In this document: piece after piece, positions 26,292-34,544 of the stretch
Layout: every line of letters begins with the position of its first letter
How positions within the stretch are numbered: position 1 is the first letter of the stretch
DNA from: an uncultured Christensenella sp.
GTDB taxonomy: Bacteria; Bacillota; Clostridia; Christensenellales; UBA3700
Assembly: GCA_910584035.1 (NCBI GenBank)
Contig: CAJTZR010000004.1
Span: 1 to 46,775 of the forward strand
Length of the DNA stretch: 46,775 bases
Direction: 5' to 3'
Notes under the pieces: generated by a model
Told to the model about the DNA's origin: nothing
What the model saw: only the letters and a program-made list of their open reading frames with translations
Database searches by the model: none
Made by a program: the position numbers and the translations under genes

Positions 26292-27107
26292 CTAGTTAAC
26301 AAAAAAATCCTCGTCCACCTTAAACAAATTATACGTTTTTAATATTTGTACACCCACCCCATATTTTAGCATTAATTCGCAAAGTTTATTTCCGTTGACT
26401 AATCTTACGCTTTTGTGTTGAATTTTATTAACATATTCTTCTGCTTCTTTACTGAACTTTGATGTAGTAAAAAATACTCCTTTATTAACGCCTTCCATCG
26501 CACCAACAAATGCCTGTAAATCTTTTCTTCCTACATTATTCCCTTTGTCATAACGTTTAGCTTGTATATAAATAAGATCTAAACCTAATTTGTCTTCACT
26601 TATTATTCCATCTATGCCGCCATCATGAGAACGTCCAACTACTTGTCCTGCACTTTTATCATATCCATACCCCATTTTATATAACAGCTCTACAACAAGT
26701 TGCTCAAAAAAACTTGGGGCATTGTTCATTATTTTTTGAATTAATAATTCCTTTACATTATTATTATACTCGTTAACAACATGCTCAACTTTTTCTTCTG
26801 GCAATATATCTGCAGAAACTATTTCTTTATGAGCAGTTTTTTTTGTTTCTTGTATATTATCTGTAAGAACCTTAAAAATAAATTTCTTGCCTATCGTTTT
26901 TTCAATATAAAAATGCTTTATATGCGATGCAGTAGGAAAATCAAGGTTTAAACAATGTCTTCTTATTTCTCCATTTACTACACCTTTGGGATTTTTGGCA
27001 TTAAAAGTATATAAATCCTTTTCAATAATGTTTTTATAAATTTGGTCAACCGTCATACCGCTTGCTTGTTCTGCCAAAACTATTTTTATGGCTTCAATTA
27101 TAGTCAT
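26292..27107 (-). CDS. Mrr-type restriction endonuclease with HARE-HTH domain
   Basis: 271 aa. Residues about 1-75 match a HARE-HTH winged-helix module ('IEAIKIVLAEQASGMTVDQIYKNII'), used to read modified DNA or recruit effectors. Residues about 125-265 are an Mrr-type PD-(D/E)xK nuclease: 'FEQLVVELLYKMGY' with Glu140, 'HDGGIDGII' with Asp166, and 'IQAKRY' with Gln182 and Lys184, so the catalytic core is complete. It begins within two bases of the dndE stop. Mrr-like enzymes cut DNA according to its modification state, so here it is a plausible nuclease acting on unmodified or wrongly modified DNA in the phosphorothioation context. Confidence 0.85.
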   Translation of the reverse strand: MTIIEAIKIVLAEQASGMTVDQIYKNIIEKDLYTFNAKNPKGVVNGEIRRHCLNLDFPTASHIKHFYIEKTIGKKFIFKVLTDNIQETKKTAHKEIVSADILPEEKVEHVVNEYNNNVKELLIQKIMNNAPSFFEQLVVELLYKMGYGYDKSAGQVVGRSHDGGIDGIISEDKLGLDLIYIQAKRYDKGNNVGRKDLQAFVGAMEGVNKGVFFTTSKFSKEAEEYVNKIQHKSVRLVNGNKLCELMLKYGVGVQILKTYNLFKVDEDFFVN

Positions 27108-27108
27108 T

Positions 27109-27489
27109 TTAAATCCCCTTGTCCAATTCTAATAAGTGTTTGTAGAAATTTTTATTAGAATATTTATACTCTAAAGAAAGATATTTTGCACCTCTGTCAA
27201 TATGTGCTTTCACATATTTAGGAAAGTAGTTGTTTTCATTCAAAAATTTTCCTGTATGACTTATAATTAATGCCTTAAATAAGTCATCATACTCACCAGT
27301 AATTGTTTGGCGGTTTAATTCCAAGCCATCACTATCAGTTTTAAAATCACTATCTTTTAATTGTTCAGAAGTGCGTAATGATAGTGCCATTGCCAATTTG
27401 CATAAAGCAAAAGGTTGTAAATGAATAGTAGAACCAATCTCTTCAAATATAGTCATTGTTGATTTAGAGGTTTTTAATTTGAATATCAT
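27109..27489 (-). CDS. dndE: DNA phosphorothioation protein DndE
   Basis: 126 aa, as expected for DndE. DndE is a small, positively charged helical protein that binds nicked double-stranded DNA and is essential for sulfur insertion into the DNA backbone. The motif 'LQPFALCKLAMALSLR' (about residues 28-43) is the family signature, followed by 'ELNRQTITGEYDDLFKALI' and a C-terminal 'HIDRGAKYL'. Its ATG overlaps the dndD stop (ATGA), and the Mrr-type gene follows with almost no gap. Confidence 0.85.
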   Translation of the reverse strand: MIFKLKTSKSTMTIFEEIGSTIHLQPFALCKLAMALSLRTSEQLKDSDFKTDSDGLELNRQTITGEYDDLFKALIISHTGKFLNENNYFPKYVKAHIDRGAKYLSLEYKYSNKNFYKHLLELDKGI

Positions 27490-29570
27490 TTGTTTTCTCC
27501 AAAGTACATATTTGTTTTTATTTTTGTTGTGCCATAGTTATTAATTTGTAATGTGAATTCGTTTGAAATTCTATTAGCAATCATTTTCTTATATTCACCA
27601 ATTATTTCTTCATCTGTAGATAAAATAAACATTTGATTGTTAAGTCGTAAAAAGAATTCTTTTACAATATTTGCACGATGTTCAGAGTCAATACGAGCAA
27701 AAGGAGTATCAATAAAGAAAGGAATATCTTTGTGACTTGTTTTTAATAATGCTAGGTAAATTGACATAATGTATACTTGACGTTCGCCTTGCGAAAAAGG
27801 AGCTTTAATTGGAGAAGGCAAGTTAATGTAATTGACTTTATCAAATTCTAATTTATTAATATCCATAATTAATTTTGTGTCATCAAATAAGCTTAAAAAG
27901 TCTTTATTTATAGTCTTATAATTCTCTAGTTGTTTTTTTGTTACCCTTATATATTTGTAAGGAATAATATTAATTTTTTTATCAATTACAATACCATCAA
28001 TAAAATTGTTTTTATTGATAATTGATGTAAAACAGCTCATAAATTCTTGTTGCAATAACTTAGATTGTCTTAAAACAAGTTTTTCTTCAACTAATGAAAA
28101 TGTTGCAGCAGCACGTTCAGATATATCGCTAATTGATTTGTTTTTTAAAGTCATTTCATAAATCGATTTTGCTTTTTCTAATGATTTTTGTACAATGTTG
28201 AAAGTGTTAGTTTGTAATTCTAATTTGTGTTTTGTATTTTCAAGCATAATAGAAAGAGAAGATATTCTTTTTTCTAATTCTTCTTTTTGTTCTACAAAAC
28301 CTTCATAACCATCAATCGAACAAGAAATTAATTGTTCTCGTAACTTCTTACTATTTTTTAATGACAAATTTAATTGTGAAATAGCAGTAATAATTGAATT
28401 TTTATCAAATTCATTTTTTTCATAAATTTGAGCAATAATTCTATTAATTTGATTAATAGAAAAGTCAAAATCTAAAACTTGATTTGATGAAATTAATGAT
28501 TTTTGCAAAAAAGAAATTAAATCACTGGAATTAAGATTATTAATACAATTTTCATTCAAAAAAGCGTTTAATTCAGAACTAAACATATCGCTTTTAAAAG
28601 TACTTAGAACGATTTCACTTCTTTGCTTTTCTTGTGTTTCTGATAATTCATTGTGCAATTTAATTAGTTGATTTTTTAGAATAATAAAAGGCAAATAATT
28701 GTTTGCTACATCTTTTAGCCAGCGATTAATACTATCTCTTGTATTTTCTTCTTTTATTATTTTAGCGTTTAAATCTTTCCATTCAGATAAACCAATCCCA
28801 CCTTCTTTTGAGTATGATGATTGTAAAGAGTGAATTTGAATTTTGCACAAATCAATTTTATTTTCTAAATCCACAATGTCTTCTTTAAGTTTTAACAATA
28901 ATTTTTCTTCATATTCATATTTTTTGCGTGCATCTAAAAACGCAGTATAACTGCTGTTTTTTGCATCTGTCTTTTTCATATTTCTAGTGAAATTGTCTAC
29001 CATTATTGATAAAGTATCTAAACCATATAATTTTAAGAAAGCATTTCTAAAATTTTTGTTACCATCTGTTCCTAAAAAGAATTCTGCAATAGATTCACCA
29101 TCAAAAAAATAGAAATTAAACATATCTGGAGGGATAATAGAAAGCAGATAATTAATAAAGTCTTCTTCCTCTTGACGAAAGATGAATGTTCCATTCTTTT
29201 TTACATGAAAATATTCAAAAAAGTTTTGCTTGACTTTTTTCCATTCTCTATGCAATTGATAAATATTTGTTTCTTTTCCATCGTTAAAAACAAGTTCCAT
29301 TTCGATATAGGCATTTGCTGCATTATCATATAAAGATTTATTGTTTATTAAACCATTGATTATTGAAAAATATTCTTTTCCAGGAGCATCAAAGCCCCAA
29401 ACTTTGCTACCATATAAACAAGTTTTAATGGCTTTAAAAAAAGTTGTTTTTCCAGCTCCATTTTTACCACCAATAAGAACAATATTTTTATCTTTAGAAA
29501 TGTTTAAGTCAAATTTATTTAAGTCCTCATATGGACCAATATTAAAAAAAGAAATACTTTTAATCTTCAT
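27486..29570 (-). CDS. dndD: DNA phosphorothioation ATPase DndD
   Basis: 694 aa. SMC/Rad50-like ATPase of the Dnd modification complex. Walker A GGKNGAGKTT (34-43), a central coiled coil (about 200-500) and a C-terminal ABC-type head with signature SQGERQ and Walker B FFIDTPFARID, then 'ILSTDEEI'. The zinc-hook CxxC seen in some homologues is not evident. DndD is thought to provide ATP-driven nicking or unwinding for sulfur insertion together with DndC and DndE. The start overlaps the end of dndC and the end overlaps dndE, so stoichiometric co-translation is likely. Confidence 0.9.
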   Translation of the reverse strand: MKIKSISFFNIGPYEDLNKFDLNISKDKNIVLIGGKNGAGKTTFFKAIKTCLYGSKVWGFDAPGKEYFSIINGLINNKSLYDNAANAYIEMELVFNDGKETNIYQLHREWKKVKQNFFEYFHVKKNGTFIFRQEEEDFINYLLSIIPPDMFNFYFFDGESIAEFFLGTDGNKNFRNAFLKLYGLDTLSIMVDNFTRNMKKTDAKNSSYTAFLDARKKYEYEEKLLLKLKEDIVDLENKIDLCKIQIHSLQSSYSKEGGIGLSEWKDLNAKIIKEENTRDSINRWLKDVANNYLPFIILKNQLIKLHNELSETQEKQRSEIVLSTFKSDMFSSELNAFLNENCINNLNSSDLISFLQKSLISSNQVLDFDFSINQINRIIAQIYEKNEFDKNSIITAISQLNLSLKNSKKLREQLISCSIDGYEGFVEQKEELEKRISSLSIMLENTKHKLELQTNTFNIVQKSLEKAKSIYEMTLKNKSISDISERAAATFSLVEEKLVLRQSKLLQQEFMSCFTSIINKNNFIDGIVIDKKINIIPYKYIRVTKKQLENYKTINKDFLSLFDDTKLIMDINKLEFDKVNYINLPSPIKAPFSQGERQVYIMSIYLALLKTSHKDIPFFIDTPFARIDSEHRANIVKEFFLRLNNQMFILSTDEEIIGEYKKMIANRISNEFTLQINNYGTTKIKTNMYFGENK

Positions 29571-30939
29571 CTTTTAATCCTTCCTTAATTGTTTCATAGT
29601 GTATCCATTCTTGATTAAGAAGTTTATCAAATTCTTTTTTTAATTTAGCTGATTTTGCTGTATATTTGTTTGAGTTTATCATCACTATTAACTTTGTTAT
29701 TAATTCAAATGGGATTTCTGATTTTTCAGCTGCATTTTGTAGTAAATTGATTATTTCTAAATCGTAAAGAGGTTCTTTATATTCATCCCAAACAAGGCGA
29801 GTTCCAAAAACTTCAAAATAGATATCAACTAATTTGCGACGAGTTAAGTCACCCTCTAAATCCCAAATAGTGTCAATCATTTTTAATTCATTGTTTGTTA
29901 TTAGTTCAAAACCAGTTTCTTTTTGTAGCAAGAGTAATCTTCTTAGAATTTCTTGACGTGCAGACAACTTAAATGGACCGAAACCATATTCTCCACTTGC
30001 TTTTTGATATATTTTGCCATTTCTTCTTTTGTTATCTCTAAATAAAGGATTTTGGCGTATACTGACTAGCCAATTACGAAACTCACGCAAAGGTATTAGT
30101 TCAGATGAACCATTATCTATAAAGCGTTGCAATGATTTATCTTCTTTTACAATAGTACAACACCAACAACCAAATCGTGAATTGCCTGTGACAGAGATTT
30201 TATCTTTATCAATTTGTCCAACGACACTTTGTTCTTCACTCAAGTTTTCTCCTTGATATAGGTTAAATAAATATTTCATATTGATACCCCAAGAAGAAAT
30301 ACCGTCATTTTTTAACAAGTATTCCCACACTAGTTCATTAGGAATTTCAGTTAAAGGATTATAAACATAAGCTTTTTCTATATCTGAATGTGGGATTAGC
30401 AATTTGCCTTCAATTTCACGAGATGATATACTACGTCGTCTTGTTAAACTTTCATCTTTACGAACGCCTAATAATAAAATCACTTCTCCATTATTTTTAA
30501 TAATATTGTTGGTGTAATTATTCATTGGTAAAATTTTTAATCTTTCTGTACACCATCTAAATCCAGGTGGTTCTGGAGTAGGGTACCCTAAACCTATAAC
30601 TATACTCCAAAAAGATTGTGAAATGTCAGGGTAAATGATATCTGCACGAATATTGGCATTATTATTTTTAGAAAATTCGTTTATTTTTGCAGATGACATA
30701 TGCATATAATTTTTAACAACAGGATTTTCTACTCCTGTGTCTGAAGTTACAATAAAAATTTTTTTAGTTCGCTCAGATTCTGGTAAACGAGAAACTGTTT
30801 CTACAACAAGTGACACTAAAAGAGAGGAGTCTTTACCTCCGCTATAGCCAATAAGCCAAGGTCTATTATCGTATTTATATACATAAGTCATTTCCTCTAT
30901 AATTTCTTCAAATACTCTAAATTTATCATTTGATTTCAT
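29560..30939 (-). CDS. dndC: DNA phosphorothioation protein DndC (PAPS-reductase-like)
   Basis: 459 aa. ATP pyrophosphatase of the PAPS-reductase family carrying an Fe-S cluster; it activates the DNA backbone and passes sulfur. The PP-loop SGGKDSS lies at residues 33-39, 'TSDTGVENP' follows, 'FRWCTERLKI' carries a conserved Cys, and the cluster-binding Cys set GCWCC lies near residue 260. 'RRRSISSRE' and 'YNPLTEIPNELVWEYL' are further family segments. ATG overlaps the dndB stop by 14 bases. No cysteine desulfurase (DndA) is in the window, so a chromosomal IscS must supply sulfur, as known for many Dnd loci. Confidence 0.92.
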   Translation of the reverse strand: MKSNDKFRVFEEIIEEMTYVYKYDNRPWLIGYSGGKDSSLLVSLVVETVSRLPESERTKKIFIVTSDTGVENPVVKNYMHMSSAKINEFSKNNNANIRADIIYPDISQSFWSIVIGLGYPTPEPPGFRWCTERLKILPMNNYTNNIIKNNGEVILLLGVRKDESLTRRRSISSREIEGKLLIPHSDIEKAYVYNPLTEIPNELVWEYLLKNDGISSWGINMKYLFNLYQGENLSEEQSVVGQIDKDKISVTGNSRFGCWCCTIVKEDKSLQRFIDNGSSELIPLREFRNWLVSIRQNPLFRDNKRRNGKIYQKASGEYGFGPFKLSARQEILRRLLLLQKETGFELITNNELKMIDTIWDLEGDLTRRKLVDIYFEVFGTRLVWDEYKEPLYDLEIINLLQNAAEKSEIPFELITKLIVMINSNKYTAKSAKLKKEFDKLLNQEWIHYETIKEGLKDED

Positions 30940-31978
30940 TTTCTTTTGTCCTTTCTTCTTTAGTAAGAGGTAATCCTAATTTCAATTTTAATAAATTGCA
31001 AATTTTAATCACACTTTCTTCTTTGCCAGTAATTTTTCCTTGATGGTTGAAAATTCTTCCTAACCATTCCTTATTACAACGTAACCAGTCAATTGTATTT
31101 AAATTTTTTAATAAATTAATATCAATATGTTGTGTATAAAAATAATACCCCAATCGTCCAAAAGCATTTAATACTACTGATAGCGTTAAAACAAAATCTT
31201 CTTTAAAAGATTGCTTGGAAATCTGTTTTGTTTCTAAAGAATTCCACACATCTATATTAGAAAATATTGATGTCCAAAAATTAATAAGAAATGCATTGTC
31301 AGATTCAGAAAGTATATTTGTTTTTATGATTCGTTCATTTGCACGTAAAAATTTTGAAAGAGTGAATAATTTTGAGGAATATTTTCCTAAAGAATCTCGT
31401 TCTTTGTCCACATATTTATTAAGAAATGTAACATTACTAATAACATTTTTTACAGCATTTGACATTTCATCTCTATCGTCATAAAGTGTAGAAAGAGATT
31501 TTGAAGGCTTAACTGCGTGTTTGTTTAAGTCAGCAAACATTTGTTGGCTACGTTTTAGTCCTTCATCTTTAAACAAGACAACAGCAATTGTTTCTTCTGC
31601 TAAAGCATATTTTTCATCTAGAGCAGCTTCTATTGCTGCTTTTCTATGTTGTCCATCATTAATTAATAAAACAGCTTTCATATCTATATGTAACATGCCA
31701 AGACTGCTATCAAGAGTAGATGCTTCAAAAGTAAAATCCCCATCAATAGAAGCAGATAGTGCAGAGAAAACATAAGAAGTAGTATTATTCAAAATATAAT
31801 TTTTAATCTCTGGTATTCGTTGTTCATTTATTTTCCGTTGAGCTCTATATTCTGGTAATAAATATTCATATTCATTGCTAAAAATTTTGGAAATTAAGCC
31901 TAATGGAATCATTGCTATGTAATATTCTCGTCCAGCTTGTGTGCCTTTAACTGCAGAAAAATTATAACTAAAAGCCAT
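30926..31978 (-). CDS. dndB: DndB-type DGQHR-domain protein
   Basis: 350 aa from the ATG at 31978, which has GGAGG five bases upstream; the in-frame TTG at 31990 lies before that site. The DGQHR signature is at residues 108-112, followed by 'RKAAIEAAL'. DndB is not needed for sulfur insertion but tunes modification level and can act as transcriptional repressor of dnd genes in enterobacteria. It is the first gene after a consensus promoter and a perfect 40-bp palindrome, which fits autoregulation by DndB or by an unlinked repressor. It heads a six-gene transcript dndBCDE-mrr-orf. Confidence 0.88.
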   Translation of the reverse strand: MAFSYNFSAVKGTQAGREYYIAMIPLGLISKIFSNEYEYLLPEYRAQRKINEQRIPEIKNYILNNTTSYVFSALSASIDGDFTFEASTLDSSLGMLHIDMKAVLLINDGQHRKAAIEAALDEKYALAEETIAVVLFKDEGLKRSQQMFADLNKHAVKPSKSLSTLYDDRDEMSNAVKNVISNVTFLNKYVDKERDSLGKYSSKLFTLSKFLRANERIIKTNILSESDNAFLINFWTSIFSNIDVWNSLETKQISKQSFKEDFVLTLSVVLNAFGRLGYYFYTQHIDINLLKNLNTIDWLRCNKEWLGRIFNHQGKITGKEESVIKICNLLKLKLGLPLTKEERTKENEIK

Positions 31979-31993
31979 GCTTGCCTCCAAATA

Positions 31994-32033
31994 AATATGC
32001 TATACTTGCGTATATACGCAAGTATAGCATATT
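31994..32033. promoter_or_regulatory. Perfect 40-bp palindrome, probable operator of dndB
   Basis: 31994-32013 is the exact inverse complement of 32014-32033. It covers the -10 box, the expected transcription start and the early leader of dndB. Such symmetry over a promoter is typical of a repressor operator. No T-run follows in the minus direction, so a terminator role is less likely. Confidence 0.75.
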
Positions 32034-32049
32034 TTGTCTTTTTTGTCAA
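32021..32049 (-). promoter_or_regulatory. Consensus promoter of the dndB operon
   Basis: On the minus strand TTGACA (32049-32044), a 17-base spacer and TATACT (32026-32021). It separates dndBCDE-mrr-orf from the upstream module transcriptionally. Confidence 0.85.
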
Positions 32050-32053
32050 ATAT

Positions 32054-33988
32054 TTATAAAGACTTGATATTTTTTTCGTATTCATCCATTATTGATTTTA
32101 AGTGGGATTTATAATAGTTTCTTACCGCTGTTTCCGCTTTTGATTTGCTTGTAAAAGTTGAAAGGTCAGGGAACTTATCAATTTCTTCTTCCTTTTCAAA
32201 AGCTTTTTTTGCTTCTAAAAAATATTTATAATTTAATTTTGAACTAAAATCTTCTTCTGATTTTTGGCTTAAAATATTAATTTTTTCTTTGATAGATAAG
32301 TTTTTTAGACTATTATTTATTTCTGATTTAATGTATAAATAATTGATGGGACAAGATATATACTTAGTTAAAGTTTTTGGTAAAGTTATTTCTGTAGTTT
32401 TTCCTTTAGTTCCATAATTAAAGTTTATTTTGTTACTTTTATTTATAAAAAAATGCTCAGCAGTGAAGGTAGACGATGTTAAATAGGTTTTTAACTTGTT
32501 TTGGTTAAAGCTAATGTTCTTATTTGTATCATCTATCTTGGCTAACTCTTTTATTGCAATAATATGTTTATGGATATATTGACCACTTGTTTCTGTAATT
32601 TTACCATTTTGTGTAATGTTTTTCCAATAATTTATTTCTATTTTTTTATCTTCCCCTCTTTTTTTATCTTCCAAAAGTTTATAAGTAGCAATTTTTAGTT
32701 TATCTTGCCAATCCTCAGATAACACTATTCTTATCAATTTAGATGATTCTTTTTTTCCGTTAGCTATTGTAAAAAGAATACTATAAACATATATATAAAA
32801 TATAATTTTAGTATCCGATTTGTTAATATTTTTATTATTTAATATATCTAAAAAATATTTACTTATTAACATTTTTGGTACTTCATCATCAATTCTGATG
32901 ATAGTATTAATAATTGAAAATATACAATCAATCGTGTCATTATCACATCCAATGGTTTTTAAATGTGATTTTATATCCAATAAATCATTATTTTGATAAA
33001 CATTTTTTAGAAATACTGATAATCCTTTTAATTGATTTATTGCTGAAGTGAAATAAGTTTGTTCATTAATTGCATATAGAATATTTGTTCCAGCATCGTA
33101 GGTTTGTTTGCCAATAGCTGTTGCTTTGTTAAATTTTAAATTAGTCTTTAAATCTGTCAATTGGTAGTCAAGGTATTTATTTGCTGTACAAGCAAAATAA
33201 TGATAATAGAATGTTGGAAGGGAATAATTGTTTAAACCTACTATTCGTAAATCTTTAATTGATTTTTGCACATTAGCCCATTCATTAGACATCATTTCAT
33301 AATCAATTCGAAATAAATTAGCTTTTAAAATATCAATGTTGTCTAATTTAACCGATTTATCATTTAAATCCAAATAATAATCTACATAAATGCTAGAATT
33401 TTTATTATTCGCTATAATAATGTTAATATCGCTATATAATATATTTTTTTTAAAATCCCTAACATCATTAGGTGACATTGAGTCTAAGAAATTCCAAATC
33501 GTATTCCAAATTATTTCAAATCGTTCTCTTTGTTCTAAAATGTCAGAATTCAAATATTTGGTTTTATTTGTATCTTTGTTAATTAATTCTTCATTAAAAT
33601 TTAACTTTAATACGTCAAAAATATGTTCATAAGTTTTGTTGATAAATGTGCACAATGGAAATACAGTAGATAATTTTTTATCTATTGCTTTTAAAATTAA
33701 AATCAAAACACTAATTCTTTGTTGCCCATCTATTATGTCATAATTTGAAGTTTCGCTCTCATTCAATAAAACAGTGCCTAAAAATTTTTCATTTTTTTTC
33801 AGGTCTTCCATCAATATGGTTACATTTTTAGCCCCCCAACGAATTTCTCGCTGATAAGCAGGAATAGAATAAATTCTACTATTAGGCAGTGTTTTAGAAA
33901 TAATTGTATTGTTTTGTCGTATATTAAAATTAATTTCTTCGTTTTTTAGGAAATCTTCAATTGTTAACATTAAAGACATATTATTCAT
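32054..33988 (-). CDS. DUF262-family protein (GmrSD/SspE-like) with diverged C-terminus
   Basis: 644 aa. The N-terminal DUF262 domain is clear: 'YSIPAYQREIRW' (about 40-51) and the nucleotide-binding DGQQR motif at 87-91. DUF262 proteins such as GmrS and SspE couple NTP hydrolysis to cleavage of phage DNA; SspE senses phosphorothioate. The C-terminal half is not a recognisable DUF1524 domain, but 'TAEHFFINKSNK' near residue 515 resembles its first His motif, and the tail (TFTSKSKAETAVRNYYKSHLKSIM) is basic. GAGGTAC precedes the ATG. It follows the 176-aa gene by 25 bases and precedes the dndB promoter, so it is the last gene of the upstream module and a likely effector. Confidence 0.8.
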   Translation of the reverse strand: MNNMSLMLTIEDFLKNEEINFNIRQNNTIISKTLPNSRIYSIPAYQREIRWGAKNVTILMEDLKKNEKFLGTVLLNESETSNYDIIDGQQRISVLILILKAIDKKLSTVFPLCTFINKTYEHIFDVLKLNFNEELINKDTNKTKYLNSDILEQRERFEIIWNTIWNFLDSMSPNDVRDFKKNILYSDINIIIANNKNSSIYVDYYLDLNDKSVKLDNIDILKANLFRIDYEMMSNEWANVQKSIKDLRIVGLNNYSLPTFYYHYFACTANKYLDYQLTDLKTNLKFNKATAIGKQTYDAGTNILYAINEQTYFTSAINQLKGLSVFLKNVYQNNDLLDIKSHLKTIGCDNDTIDCIFSIINTIIRIDDEVPKMLISKYFLDILNNKNINKSDTKIIFYIYVYSILFTIANGKKESSKLIRIVLSEDWQDKLKIATYKLLEDKKRGEDKKIEINYWKNITQNGKITETSGQYIHKHIIAIKELAKIDDTNKNISFNQNKLKTYLTSSTFTAEHFFINKSNKINFNYGTKGKTTEITLPKTLTKYISCPINYLYIKSEINNSLKNLSIKEKINILSQKSEEDFSSKLNYKYFLEAKKAFEKEEEIDKFPDLSTFTSKSKAETAVRNYYKSHLKSIMDEYEKNIKSL

Positions 33989-34013
33989 AAGTACCTCGTA
34001 TAAGTTTATATAA

Positions 34014-34544
34014 TTAGTTAGTTAGAATTTCTTCAAGAGTTATAGATTCTAATATTTTGTCGTATTCAGTAGCAGTCAGTGATTCAAAATAAGTATATAA
34101 TTCTGCTTCTGCAACAAGAGAAGAAGATGAAGAAATATTTTTGTAGATTTGAGTAATGCCATAATTTGCAAAACCAGTTAGAAATTCTGTTGCTCTAATT
34201 TTTTTGTTGGTATAATCTGGATTAAATGCTAGTTTCAATCTTTCATCTTCATCTAAATTTATAGTTTGTGAATGAATTATTGCGTTTTGCAACATAAAAT
34301 CCAATAAATCACGTATATCTGTATTTTCTCTATGGGTATTACGACCAATAGTTTTTGGAGAAGGAAGCGGATTGTCTAAATCCTTATCAGATATGATTTG
34401 ATCTTCCCTAATACCAATAGCACATGCCAACACATATACATCAACTAATCTATTAAATATTCCAAATTTGTTATTTGCACACAATTCGTTGTCAGCACGT
34501 TCCCATAAAGGATGTCGCATTTCAATGTCAGAACTTAATATCAT
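34014..34544 (-). CDS. 176-aa partner of the SMC-like ATPase, family unknown
   Basis: 176 aa, acidic, predicted helical, no membrane span. Its ATG lies 17 bases inside the end of the ATPase gene, so the two are translationally coupled. The arrangement (SMC-like ATPase followed by an overlapping small helical protein) repeats that of dndD-dndE in the same locus, but I see no clear DndE signature. 'RHPLWERADNELC' at the start, 'NTHRENTDIRDLLDFMLQNA' in the middle and a Ser-rich stretch (SSSSSLV) are visible. It may be a DNA-binding or regulatory subunit of the ATPase; this is inference from gene order. Confidence 0.65.
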   Translation of the reverse strand: MILSSDIEMRHPLWERADNELCANNKFGIFNRLVDVYVLACAIGIREDQIISDKDLDNPLPSPKTIGRNTHRENTDIRDLLDFMLQNAIIHSQTINLDEDERLKLAFNPDYTNKKIRATEFLTGFANYGITQIYKNISSSSSLVAEAELYTYFESLTATEYDKILESITLEEILTN

